From Clostridia bacterium (GTDB lineage Bacteria; Bacillota; Clostridia; Christensenellales; Borkfalkiaceae), in the NCBI GenBank assembly GCA_017415505.1, contig JAFQGG010000030.1, positions 1 through 64,000 on the forward strand: 64,000 bases of DNA, in the 5' to 3' direction. The first letter of the stretch is position 1. Each line of letters begins with the position of its first letter. Made by a program: the position numbers and the translations under genes. Below, in pieces: positions 8,686 to 17,276 of this stretch. The notes beneath the pieces are model-generated. The model saw nothing but the letters and a program-made list of their open reading frames with translations, ran no database searches and was not told where the DNA came from.

Positions 8686-9801
8686 ATGGCAGCATCGGCA
8701 ATCGGTATTATTTTTTCAAATTTGCACGAGGAAAACGTGCCCGAACTCGTTCGTAGAAGAACGATGGCTTCTATCCCGTACGGCGGAAGATACCGTATCA
8801 TTGACTTCGTTTTGTCAAATATGGTAAATTCGGGGATCACGACCGTAGGTCTTATGACGAGCAACAACTACCGTTCGCTTATCGATCATATCGGAAGCGG
8901 AAAGGATTGGGACCTTGCAAGAAAGGACGGCGGTTTGATTTTGTTGCCTCCGTTTTCCGAAAAACACGATAAAATGTATACGACGCGTTTGGAAGCGTTG
9001 AACAGCGTAAGAGGTTTCCTCTATCGCCGTAAAGAAAAATACGTAGTACTTACCGACTGCGACGGCGTTATGAAATTGGATATCGCCGACGTAATCGAAC
9101 AGCATGAAGAAAAGAACGCGGACATCACCCTCGTTTCCCATTACGGAAAGGTTGGAAACCGTGCGGACTTTATGTTGGTGCATGCAAACGAAGACGATAG
9201 AATCAATGAAATACAGCTTTCTCCGCACGTGGAAGACGGAACGAAAGCGGATATTTTCATCAACGTTATGGTGGCAAACCGTCAATTCCTTCTCAATCTC
9301 GTAGAAGAAACGGTAACGCACGGATTTAGCAGTTTTGAAAGCGACATTTTAATCAAGCAGTTGGATAGTTTGAAAATTTACCGCTACGACTTCAAAGGTT
9401 ATTACGCAGGCATTGATTCCATGGCGGCGTATTTCAAGCATAATATGGAGCTTTTGGATAAAGAAGTGCGCGACGAATTGTTTGGCGATAGAGATATCTA
9501 TACGAAAGTTCGCGATAGCGCGCCTTCCAAATACGGTGAAAACGCCGTGGTGAAAAATTCCTTGATTTCCGACGGTTGTGAAATTGAGGGCGTCGTGGAA
9601 AATTCCATATTGTTCCGCGGTGTAAAAGTCGGAAAGGGTGCGGTCGTGAAAAATTCGATCGTTATGCAGGATAATATTATCGGTCAAAATACTTCGCTCG
9701 ATTGCGTAATTACCGATAAAAACGTCGTCGTAAGCGATAGAAAGACGCTTGGCGGTTGTGATACGCTTCCTTTCTATATCCCGAAGGGAACAAGACTTTA
9801 A
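8686..9801 (+). CDS. glgD: GlgD, regulatory-type ADP-glucose pyrophosphorylase subunit
   Basis: A 371-residue paralogue of GlgC typical of Bacillota. The nucleotide-binding loop is shortened (AIGIIFSNLHEENV in place of GGxGxRL), as in B. subtilis GlgD, which modulates GlgC rather than catalysing well on its own. The core YRIIDFVLSNMVNSGI and the C-terminal beta-helix ([20 protein letters not shown]) are conserved. AGGAGGG lies 8 bases before ATG 8686. It is cotranscribed with glgC and separated from glgA by a stable hairpin. Confidence 0.94.
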   Translation: MAASAIGIIFSNLHEENVPELVRRRTMASIPYGGRYRIIDFVLSNMVNSGITTVGLMTSNNYRSLIDHIGSGKDWDLARKDGGLILLPPFSEKHDKMYTTRLEALNSVRGFLYRRKEKYVVLTDCDGVMKLDIADVIEQHEEKNADITLVSHYGKVGNRADFMLVHANEDDRINEIQLSPHVEDGTKADIFINVMVANRQFLLNLVEETVTHGFSSFESDILIKQLDSLKIYRYDFKGYYAGIDSMAAYFKHNMELLDKEVRDELFGDRDIYTKVRDSAPSKYGENAVVKNSLISDGCEIEGVVENSILFRGVKVGKGAVVKNSIVMQDNIIGQNTSLDCVITDKNVVVSDRKTLGGCDTLPFYIPKGTRL

Positions 9802-9813
9802 CGATTTGGCGCA

Positions 9814-9848
9814 CGCCCGTATCCGTAAGCGGTTTTCGGATACGGGCG
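9814..9848 (+). promoter_or_regulatory. Stable hairpin between glgD and glgA
   Basis: Perfect 12-bp GC-rich stem (arm CGCCCGTATCCG at 9814-9825, mate at 9837-9848) with an 11-base loop and no T-run. It is too weakly followed by U to be an intrinsic terminator. It more likely protects the upstream mRNA or sets glgA expression relative to glgBCD. Confidence 0.6.
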
Positions 9849-9879
9849 AACTATGAAATTTAGAAGGAGTGCAATAGAT

Positions 9880-11445
9880 ATGGCAGAAAAAAAACAAATA
9901 AAAGCGACGCTCAAATCTTCCACGAGAACGGGCGCGAAGAAAATTGCTACCGTAATGGATTCGAACGCGACTGCGTTTCCCTTAAAAACGGAAGGGGATA
10001 ACTTGCCTACCGTTTCCGAGAAGAGAAAAATTCTTTTCGTTGCGTCGGAAGCAAGACCGTTTATCGCAACGGGCGGACTTGCGGACGTAATCGGTTCGTT
10101 ACCGCAGGCGCTTGCAAAAGATCCGCAATACGATATTCGCGTCGTATTGCCGTTATATTCGGATATCAAACCCGAACAAAGACGGAAAACTTCCTTTCTT
10201 GGGAATTTGTACGTTCCGCTTGGTTGGAGAAATCAATACTGTGGCGTATTTACTTGCGTAGAAAACGGCGTAACCTACTATTTTATCGATAACGAATACT
10301 ATTTCAAACGCCCCGGCTGTTACGGATATTACGACGACGGAGAACGCTTTGCGTTTTTCTCGCGTAGCGTTTTGGAAATTTTACCGTTTATCGGTTTTTA
10401 TCCCGACGTATTACATTGTCACGATTGGCAAGCGGCTCTTGCGGCGATTTATTTGAAAACCATGTATTGCAAACGCCCCGAATATCAATATATTCGCGCG
10501 CTGTTTACCATTCATAACATTGAATATCAAGGGAAATACTCCCTCGATATTTTAGAGGATTTGTTTGGTATTCCTTCAGAATATAAATATTTATTAGAAT
10601 ACGACGGCTGTATCAACCTTATGAAAGCCGCAATCGAGTGTTCCGAGCGTTTCTCGACGGTAAGTCCGACCTATGCAAAAGAGATTAAAACGGCGCAATA
10701 CGCGCACGGTTTGCAAGATATAATTTGCAAAAACGAGGCAAAGCTCGTTGGTATTTTGAACGGAATAGACGTGGCTTCGTACGATCCTGCAACGGATAAA
10801 GCGCTTTTTGCTAACTATTCGACGGAAAATATGCAAGGAAAAGCGGTATGTAAGACGGAAATGCAAAAAATGCTTTCCCTGCCCGTAAAAGACGTTCCCG
10901 TTATCGCTATGATAACCCGTCTCGTTTCGCATAAGGGATTGGAACTCGTACAAATGGTGGCGGAAGATATTTTGCACGAGGACGTTCAATTCGTGCTTTT
11001 GGGAACGGGCGACGTCGCTTTTGAAGAATATTTTAAGGATTTAGGCAGAAGATACGAAGGAAAAGCGTCCGTTAATATTGCGTTTAATAACGATTTATCG
11101 AGAAAAATATATTCGGGTGCGGATATATTCTTGATGCCGTCTATAAGCGAACCTTGCGGACTTTCGCAAATGATCGCGTCGCGTTACGCAACGATTCCGC
11201 TCGTAAGAGAAACGGGCGGGCTTTACGACAGTATTAAGCCGTACGGCGCAGGCGGAAACGGATTCACCTTTGCGTCCTGTAATGCGTACGATATGTTATA
11301 CGTAATTCACGAAGCGATTGACGCGTATAAAAATAAGGAAAGCTGGGAAAATTTAATGAAAAAAGCGGCGACGACCGATTTCTCTTGGTTGAAATCGGCG
11401 GAGGAATACAAAGCGTTGTATATCGATACGCTGAACGCTTTTTAA
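9880..11445 (+). CDS. glgA: Glycogen synthase (ADP-glucose type)
   Basis: A 521-residue GT5 glycosyltransferase extending alpha-1,4-glucan from ADP-glucose. After a basic, probably disordered N-terminal extension of about 48 residues (rich in Lys, Thr, Ser) comes the synthase start KILFVASEARPFIATGGLADV, whose KxGGLAD element (here ATGGLADV) binds the donor. HCHDWQAAL, YHNIEYQG-like FTIHNIEYQGK, and MPSISEPCGLSQM with the retaining Glu follow. I prefer ATG 9880 because AGAAGGAGT lies 9 bases upstream; ATG 9853 has none. The extension is longer than in B. subtilis GlgA. The 18-nt repeat B follows the stop. Confidence 0.95.
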   Translation: MAEKKQIKATLKSSTRTGAKKIATVMDSNATAFPLKTEGDNLPTVSEKRKILFVASEARPFIATGGLADVIGSLPQALAKDPQYDIRVVLPLYSDIKPEQRRKTSFLGNLYVPLGWRNQYCGVFTCVENGVTYYFIDNEYYFKRPGCYGYYDDGERFAFFSRSVLEILPFIGFYPDVLHCHDWQAALAAIYLKTMYCKRPEYQYIRALFTIHNIEYQGKYSLDILEDLFGIPSEYKYLLEYDGCINLMKAAIECSERFSTVSPTYAKEIKTAQYAHGLQDIICKNEAKLVGILNGIDVASYDPATDKALFANYSTENMQGKAVCKTEMQKMLSLPVKDVPVIAMITRLVSHKGLELVQMVAEDILHEDVQFVLLGTGDVAFEEYFKDLGRRYEGKASVNIAFNNDLSRKIYSGADIFLMPSISEPCGLSQMIASRYATIPLVRETGGLYDSIKPYGAGGNGFTFASCNAYDMLYVIHEAIDAYKNKESWENLMKKAATTDFSWLKSAEEYKALYIDTLNAF

Positions 11446-11455
11446 GTTAGTATTG

Positions 11456-11491
11456 TGTCAGACAGTATTATTTTGTCACGCATAATAATTC
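11456..11491 (+). repeat. 18-nt-unit interspersed repeat, copy B (two units)
   Basis: TGTCAGACAGTATTATTT (11456-11473) is followed directly by TGTCACGCATAATAATTC (11474-11491). The second unit matches the unit consensus of copies A and C closely. It fills the gap between glgA and the glgP leader. Confidence 0.6.
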
Positions 11492-11551
11492 GAGCAGGTG
11501 AGAGAGCTTGAATTTACAACGAGATAAAAACTTTTATAGGAGATAGAGAAT

Positions 11552-13981
11552 ATGAAAAATGAAAAAATTACGGAAAAGGAAGCAAAAGAGCTAATCCAAG
11601 GCAAGCTTTCCCGCTACTTCGGCGTTGCGCCGACGGAAGCGAGAAAGGAGCAGTTGTATAAAGCGGTGGTTATGAGCGTGCGTGATATTATGCTTGAAAA
11701 ACGCCACCAATTCCATACCGTAACGAAGTCGGCGAAAGCAAAAAGGGTATATTACCTTTGCATGGAGTTTTTGATGGGGCGTTCCCTTAAAAACAGCGTG
11801 TATAATTTGGGCGTATACGATACCTTTTCGGAAGCGTTGAAAGAATACGACGTAACCTTGGAAGATTTGTACGAATTAGAGCCGGACGCAGGGCTTGGGA
11901 ACGGAGGACTCGGTCGTTTAGCCGCTTGTTTCCTTGACGCGCTTGCTACGGGCGATTATCCCGCTATGGGCTTTTCCATTCGCTACGATTACGGTTTGTT
12001 CAAACAAAAAATCGTAGAGGGCTGGCAAACGGAGTTACCCGACGTATGGTTGCCGGGCGGGGAAGTGTGGTTGACCCAACGAAGCGATAAGGTATTTACC
12101 GTTAAATTCGACGGGTACGTGGAAGAAAAGTGGACGGAAAACGGTTTGGAAGCGATTTACCGCGACGCAAAAGAAATTCAAGCGGTTGCGTACGATATGA
12201 TGGTGTCTGGTTACGACAGTAAAGCGGTATCCGTACTTCGTCTTTGGAAAGCGCGTAGCGTGCAAAACTTCGATATGAAGCTTTTCTCGCAAGGCGATTA
12301 CGTTTCGGTTATGAAAGACGATAACGAAGCGGATTTGATTTCCAAAGTACTTTATCCTGCCGATAACCACGTGGAAGGGAAATCGTTGCGCTTAAAACAG
12401 CAATATTTCCTCGTATCCGCGTCCTTGCAAAATATTCTTGCCGACCATAAGAGAAGATACGGCTCGTTAAAATTGTTGCCGAAAATGGCGGCAATTCACC
12501 TCAACGATACGCACCCCGCGTTGGCGATTCCCGAGCTTATGCGCTTGTTGATCGACGAAAACTGTATGTCTTGGGACGAAGCGTGGGGGATTACCACTTC
12601 CGTTTGCGCATACACCAACCATACCGTTTTGGCGGAAGCTTTGGAAACTTGGCCCGAGGATTTGATTGCGAGAAGATTGCCGAGAATTTATACCATTCTC
12701 AAAGAAATCAACCGTCGGTTCTGTGAAGATTTGTGGACTCGTTTCCCCGGCGATTGGGATAAAATTTCCCGTATGGCGATTATGTCCTACAACGTGGTAA
12801 AAATGGCGAATTTGTCCGTATACGGCTCGCATTGCGTAAACGGCGTTTCCGGGTTGCACAGCGAAATTATCAAACAAAGCGTATTCAAGGATTTTTACGA
12901 TTATTCACCGAATAAATTTACCAACGTTACGAACGGTATTGCACATAGACGTTGGTTGAATCAGTCCAACCCCGAACTTTGCGCGCTCTTGAACGATTGT
13001 ATCGGGGAGGGCTATGCGAAAGACGCGTCGCGCCTTGCCGAATTCAAAAAATTCGAAGAGGATGAAAGCGTGTTGAAACGCTTGGCGGAAATTAAGGCGA
13101 TTAAGAAAAAGCAATTTGCGGATTTTGCCTATAAAAAGCAGGGCGTTATTATCGACCCGAATACTTTGTTCGACGTGCAGGCGAAGCGTTTGCACGAATA
13201 CAAACGTCAGCTCCTTAACGTGTTGCATATTATCAACGATTATTTGATTCTCAAAGAGAACCCCGATGCACCTATGCAACCGAAAACTTATATTTTCGCG
13301 GCAAAAGCCGCCGCGGGATATTATATGGCGAAGAAAATCATTAAATTGATTTGCTATCTCGCGGAAGATATTCGCAAAAACCCCAAAATTGCGGAAAAAC
13401 TCAACGTCGTTTATATGGAAGATTATAACGTAACCATGTCCGAGAGTCTTATGCCCGCGTCGGAAATCTCCGAACAAATTTCTTTGGCAGGGAAAGAAGC
13501 GAGCGGAACGGGTAATATGAAATTCATGATCAACGGCGCGTTGACGATAGGTACTTTGGACGGCGCAAACGTGGAAATGAGCGAGCACGTCGGCAAAGAC
13601 AATATCTTCATTTTCGGCTTGAAGGCGGACGAAGTTTCGCAAATTTGGCAAAACGGCTATTCCGCGAGCGTATACTACAACAACGATCCCACGCTCCGTA
13701 AGGTCGTAGAAGCGTTGATCGTAGGCTTTAACGGCGAATCGTTTGCGGAAATCGCCAATTATTTGATTACGGGCGCGCCCATTGCCGATCCGTATATGTG
13801 TATGGCGGATTATCAATCGTATTTGGCGACGCAAAACGAGATGTCGAAACTGTATTTGACGGATAAACGCTCGTGGAATCAAAAGGCTTTGCGTAATATT
13901 GCCGCGGCAGGATATTTCGCGGCGGATAGAAGTATCAAAGAATACGCGGAAAATATTTGGAATCTTAAGCCGTTGCATTAA
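11552..13981 (+). CDS. glgP: Glycogen/maltodextrin phosphorylase
   Basis: An 809-residue GT35 enzyme releasing glucose-1-phosphate from alpha-glucan with pyridoxal phosphate. Recognised by YYLCMEFLMGRSL, GLGNGGLGRLAACFLDA, VKRLHEYKRQLLN-like AKRLHEYKRQLLN and the PLP-lysine motif EASGTGNMKFMINGAL (about 650-665). Length is normal for the family. AGGAGATAGAGAAT precedes the ATG. It lies 106 bases after glgA with repeat B between them, and ends at a strong terminator, so it closes the glycogen transcript or is separately driven. Confidence 0.96.
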   Translation: MKNEKITEKEAKELIQGKLSRYFGVAPTEARKEQLYKAVVMSVRDIMLEKRHQFHTVTKSAKAKRVYYLCMEFLMGRSLKNSVYNLGVYDTFSEALKEYDVTLEDLYELEPDAGLGNGGLGRLAACFLDALATGDYPAMGFSIRYDYGLFKQKIVEGWQTELPDVWLPGGEVWLTQRSDKVFTVKFDGYVEEKWTENGLEAIYRDAKEIQAVAYDMMVSGYDSKAVSVLRLWKARSVQNFDMKLFSQGDYVSVMKDDNEADLISKVLYPADNHVEGKSLRLKQQYFLVSASLQNILADHKRRYGSLKLLPKMAAIHLNDTHPALAIPELMRLLIDENCMSWDEAWGITTSVCAYTNHTVLAEALETWPEDLIARRLPRIYTILKEINRRFCEDLWTRFPGDWDKISRMAIMSYNVVKMANLSVYGSHCVNGVSGLHSEIIKQSVFKDFYDYSPNKFTNVTNGIAHRRWLNQSNPELCALLNDCIGEGYAKDASRLAEFKKFEEDESVLKRLAEIKAIKKKQFADFAYKKQGVIIDPNTLFDVQAKRLHEYKRQLLNVLHIINDYLILKENPDAPMQPKTYIFAAKAAAGYYMAKKIIKLICYLAEDIRKNPKIAEKLNVVYMEDYNVTMSESLMPASEISEQISLAGKEASGTGNMKFMINGALTIGTLDGANVEMSEHVGKDNIFIFGLKADEVSQIWQNGYSASVYYNNDPTLRKVVEALIVGFNGESFAEIANYLITGAPIADPYMCMADYQSYLATQNEMSKLYLTDKRSWNQKALRNIAAAGYFAADRSIKEYAENIWNLKPLH

Positions 13982-14007
13982 TCGGTGCTCCCATGCATAA
14001 ACGTTGC

Positions 14008-14040
14008 TAAAAAGCCGTAAATTATTTTTACGGCTTTTTA
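14008..14040. terminator. Terminator after glgP
   Basis: Perfect 14-bp stem (arm TAAAAAGCCGTAAA) with a 5-base loop and T-rich right arm, 26 bases after the glgP stop. The symmetric A/T tracts allow it to work on both strands. Confidence 0.85.
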
Positions 14041-14059
14041 TGCAAATCGAGGAATTTTT

Positions 14060-15949
14060 ATGATCAACGTATATTTCAATCCCTTAGACGGCGCTTGCAA
14101 AAGCGTAACGGGGGGAGTAAAGGAAAAGGAAGTCTTTTCGTTAAGCGTATTTTTGCTGAATTATCCAAAGTCAAAAGAATGGACAGGCGTTCTTTCCGAT
14201 AAGCTACGCACACCGACGGCGGAAAATTGCACAACGCCTACGCAAAACACTTTTTTACAATTAAATAAAGACGGCGAACCTTTGCAATCGTATCCCATGC
14301 AAAAAACGCCGTACGGATGGACGGTTTCCCTTGCAATAGAGGAAATCGGCTTGTATTTTTATTCCTTTTATATTGAAAACGAAGGCTATATTTCCTGCGA
14401 AAAATATGAAATAGGGGAAATCGTGAGCGATTCGCCTCGCGGATTTCAGCTTATCGTTTCTTCAACGGAATATAAAACGCCCGATTGGTTTAAGGGTGGC
14501 GTTATGTACCAAATTTTTCCCGACCGTTTTGCGAAAAAAGGTTCTATGCCAGACGTAAAAGGGAGAATTGCGAGAAAATGGGGCGAAACGCCGTACTATC
14601 GCCCTAATGAATACGGAAAAGTACTCAATAACGATTTTTTCGGCGGAAATTTCCAAGGCATTATGGATAAACTGCCGTATTTGCGGGAACTTGGCGTATC
14701 TATCCTTTATTTGAATCCTATTTTCGAGGCGTATTCGAATCACCGCTACGATACGGGAAATTACTTGAAAATCGACCCTTTTTTAGGTGACGAGGGTTTA
14801 TTCAAAGAGCTCGTGGAACGCGCGGAAAAACAAGGAATCCGCGTGATTTTAGACGGCGTTTTCAATCATACGGGCGACGATAGCGTGTATTTTAACCGTT
14901 ACGGCAATTACGATTCTTTGGGCGCGTATCAATCGAAAGATTCGCCGTATTATTCTTGGTATTCGTTCAAGGTGCATCCCTTAAAATATGAAAGCTGGTG
15001 GGGAATCGAAACTTTACCCGAGGTCAACGAGACTTGCGAAGAATATCAAAACTTTATCTTTGAAGAAGGCGGAGTCTTGAAAAAGTGGCTTACTTTCGGG
15101 ATTGGCGGTTATAGATTGGACGTTGCCGACGAATTACCCGACTTTTTCCTTAAAAAATTAAGGAAATCGGTCAAGGAAAGCGACGAAAACGCAATTATTA
15201 TCGGAGAGGTTTGGGAGGATGCGTCCAATAAAGTCGCGTATTCTAAACGCCGTGAGTATTTGCAGGGCTTCGAGCTGGACAGCGTTATGAATTATCCCTT
15301 AAAAGAAGGGATTATTTCCTATATAAAAACGGAAGACGCGGGGCAGTTGTTACGAGTCGTGCGCATTTTGATCAATCATTATCCCAAACAAACGCTGGAT
15401 TGTCTTATGAATATTTTAGGTACGCACGATACGGCGCGTATTCTTACCGTTTTGGGCGGGATTTATTGTAAAAATAAGGACGAAATGGCGTTGCCAAGCG
15501 CATATTTGGACGAAAACGGCAAGAAAAAAACGATAGAAAAGTTAAAAATGGCAGCCGTTTTGCAATTTACCTTGCCGGGCGTACCTTGTATTTATTACGG
15601 CGACGAAAACGGCATGGAAGGACACATTGATCCGTTTTGCCGTCAATGTTTCGATTGGGAGCATTTGAACGAGAATTTGATTTCGTTTTATCAAAAACTT
15701 GGAAAATTAAGAAATGAGCAAAAGGAAATTTTCAAAGACGGCGCGTTTAAGGAAATTTTCGTGGAAGGCGGTTTTATTTTTTACGCACGGGAATCGGGTG
15801 AAAAACGAGTTTTCGTATTCGTAAACAATTCTTCAAAAACTTATAACTTAAAACTTCCTAAAAAATTATTGGAAATTATATCGTCGAAAACGCACGAAAA
15901 CGAATTTACCGTAAACGCGTATTCGTACGGGATTTTCATAGAAAATTGA
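14060..15949 (+). CDS. GH13 alpha-glucosidase/cyclomaltodextrinase-type amylase
   Basis: A 629-residue GH13 hydrolase without a signal peptide, so it acts inside the cell on maltodextrins or on GlgP limit products. The N-terminal 130 residues are a beta domain. The barrel starts GVMYQIFPDRFAKKG, with LDGVFNHTGDDS, the nucleophile in GYRLDVADELPD (about 350-360), acid/base Glu in IIGEVWEDASNK and LGTHDTARIL for the third carboxylate. These place it near neopullulanase/cyclomaltodextrinase (GH13_20-like). The exact specificity is not determined by sequence. It sits just after the glgP terminator, and GAGGAA is 7 bases before the ATG. Confidence 0.88.
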   Translation: MINVYFNPLDGACKSVTGGVKEKEVFSLSVFLLNYPKSKEWTGVLSDKLRTPTAENCTTPTQNTFLQLNKDGEPLQSYPMQKTPYGWTVSLAIEEIGLYFYSFYIENEGYISCEKYEIGEIVSDSPRGFQLIVSSTEYKTPDWFKGGVMYQIFPDRFAKKGSMPDVKGRIARKWGETPYYRPNEYGKVLNNDFFGGNFQGIMDKLPYLRELGVSILYLNPIFEAYSNHRYDTGNYLKIDPFLGDEGLFKELVERAEKQGIRVILDGVFNHTGDDSVYFNRYGNYDSLGAYQSKDSPYYSWYSFKVHPLKYESWWGIETLPEVNETCEEYQNFIFEEGGVLKKWLTFGIGGYRLDVADELPDFFLKKLRKSVKESDENAIIIGEVWEDASNKVAYSKRREYLQGFELDSVMNYPLKEGIISYIKTEDAGQLLRVVRILINHYPKQTLDCLMNILGTHDTARILTVLGGIYCKNKDEMALPSAYLDENGKKKTIEKLKMAAVLQFTLPGVPCIYYGDENGMEGHIDPFCRQCFDWEHLNENLISFYQKLGKLRNEQKEIFKDGAFKEIFVEGGFIFYARESGEKRVFVFVNNSSKTYNLKLPKKLLEIISSKTHENEFTVNAYSYGIFIEN

Positions 15950-15987
15950 TTTTTAAGCAAAAAAACACCTATTTTATTCGTATTTTA

Positions 15988-16031
15988 CCCCAAACTATTC
16001 GTAAAAGCTGTATTTTGCGAATAGTTTGGGG
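15988..16031. other. Long palindrome upstream of the tyrosine recombinase
   Basis: Arms CCCCAAACTATTCG (15988-16001) and CGAATAGTTTGGGG (16018-16031) are perfect complements. They extend inward through one G-U/T-G step and AAAA/TTTT to a 6-base centre GCTGTA. Seen as DNA it has 11-bp arms around a 6-bp core, the geometry of a Xer-type crossover site. Seen as RNA it is a 19-bp hairpin after the amylase, but without a T-run. A 15-base part of the left arm recurs at 16134-16148. Confidence 0.55.
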
Positions 16032-16133
16032 TGTTCCCTATCCAATCAAAATTTGTGCGTGCGGTTAATCCAATAGCGTTTTCCCCTTGCTTTTTTAATT
16101 AATTGTGCGCGCCGTTTTGAAATATCTTTTGAT

Positions 16134-16148
16134 AAACTATTCGTAAAA
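16134..16148 (+). repeat. Second copy of the palindrome left arm
   Basis: AAACTATTCGTAAAA repeats bases 15992-16006 exactly and continues TGCGAAATGC, which resembles a half-deleted version of the right arm. It lies 23 bases before the recombinase -35 box. Confidence 0.6.
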
Positions 16149-16170
16149 TGCGAAATGCTCTTTTGTTTTA

Positions 16171-16199
16171 TTGACAATTTTTAACGCGTGTGTTATAAT
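16171..16199 (+). promoter_or_regulatory. Consensus promoter directly abutting the recombinase start
   Basis: TTGACA (16171-16176), 17 bases, TATAAT (16194-16199), preceded by TG at the extended -10 position. The ATG at 16206 starts 7 bases after the -10 box, where transcription would be expected to begin, and there is no ribosome site. The transcript is probably leaderless. Confidence 0.8.
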
Positions 16200-16205
16200 A
16201 GAAAT

Positions 16206-17270
16206 ATGAAACACGAAAACTACTATACCAAGCGTAATATTCAAGATATAGATAAGCTTGCGGAGCTTATCGAGTCGCTCCCCTCTTTTTGCGAGGATTA
16301 TTTTATGGGGATTGAATCGCGTACGAGTTGCCAAACTCGATTAAAATACGCGTACGATCTTCGTATTTTTTTTGATTTCCTTTGCAAAAAGCGGTATAAA
16401 AATTTTACGGTTACGGAATTAACCTTAAAACATTTGGAAGAAGTTTCCCACTACGATATCGAACTTTTTTTGAGTTATTTATCACGATATTCGTTCAACG
16501 GGCGTATGCTTTCTTGCAACGAATCGGCAAAAGCCCGTAAACTTTCCGCCGTTCGTGCCCTCTTTAAGTATTTTTTCAATAAAGAAATGATTAAAGTAGA
16601 CAATTCCGCGAAGGTTGCTACGCCGAAATTGCACGAAAAGGAAATTATCCGTCTAAACGAGAACGAAACTTCCGAGCTTATCGGAATCGCCGAATCGGGA
16701 AGCGGATTGTCCGCGCACGCATCGAGTTATCATAACAAAACGCGGATTCGGGATACGGCTATCCTTACCCTATTTCTCGGCACGGGAATCCGTATAAGCG
16801 AACTCGTGGGCTTGGATAACGATAGTTTCGATTTTTCCGAAAATTCTTTTTTAGTAACGAGAAAAGGCGGTAATCAAGCGATTTTATACTTTTCCGACGA
16901 GGTGAAATACGCCTTACAAGAATACATTGCGGAAAAAAGCAACGATCCCAAAGTCCCCGAACACGAACCCGCGTTCTTTTTATCTTTACAATATAAAAGA
17001 ATCAACGTTCGTTCGGTGGAAATACTCGTCAAAAAATACAGTAAAATCGTTTCCCCGCTCAAAAAAATCACTCCGCATAAGCTCCGCAGTACTTACGGCA
17101 CGCGGTTATATCACGAAACGGGCGATATTTATATCGTGGCGGACGTACTTGGGCATCGCGACGTGAATACCACCAAACGGCATTACGCCGCCGTTTCCCA
17201 AGACCGTCGCCGTTCGGTAGCGAATATCGTCAAACTTCGAAACGACGAAACTCCCCCCAGCGAAGATTAA
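16206..17270 (+). CDS. Tyrosine recombinase, XerC/XerD-like
   Basis: A 354-residue site-specific recombinase. Residues about 15-120 form the SAM-like core-binding domain (SCQTRLKYAYDLRIFFDFL). The catalytic domain has GTGIRISELVGLD (first Arg), TRKGGNQ (Lys), HKLRSTYGT (HxxR), LGHRDVNTTKRHYA (His and nucleophilic Tyr). All catalytic residues are present. Xer-type chromosome dimer resolution is the likely role; there is no phage or transposon cargo beside it. ATG 16206 is chosen from family N-termini, although no ribosome site exists. hflX follows 6 bases after the stop, so the two are probably cotranscribed. Confidence 0.88.
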   Translation: MKHENYYTKRNIQDIDKLAELIESLPSFCEDYFMGIESRTSCQTRLKYAYDLRIFFDFLCKKRYKNFTVTELTLKHLEEVSHYDIELFLSYLSRYSFNGRMLSCNESAKARKLSAVRALFKYFFNKEMIKVDNSAKVATPKLHEKEIIRLNENETSELIGIAESGSGLSAHASSYHNKTRIRDTAILTLFLGTGIRISELVGLDNDSFDFSENSFLVTRKGGNQAILYFSDEVKYALQEYIAEKSNDPKVPEHEPAFFLSLQYKRINVRSVEILVKKYSKIVSPLKKITPHKLRSTYGTRLYHETGDIYIVADVLGHRDVNTTKRHYAAVSQDRRRSVANIVKLRNDETPPSED

Positions 17271-17276
17271 ACGCAT

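Noticed and set aside
7373..8701. 442-residue minus-strand open frame
   Set aside because: It is the antisense of glgC. The high length comes from codon bias on the coding strand.
16206..17270. Tyrosine recombinase as sign of a prophage or integrative element
   Set aside because: Neighbours are hflX, lexA and glycogen genes. There is no phage, conjugation or cargo gene and no tRNA nearby, so a Xer-type role is more likely.
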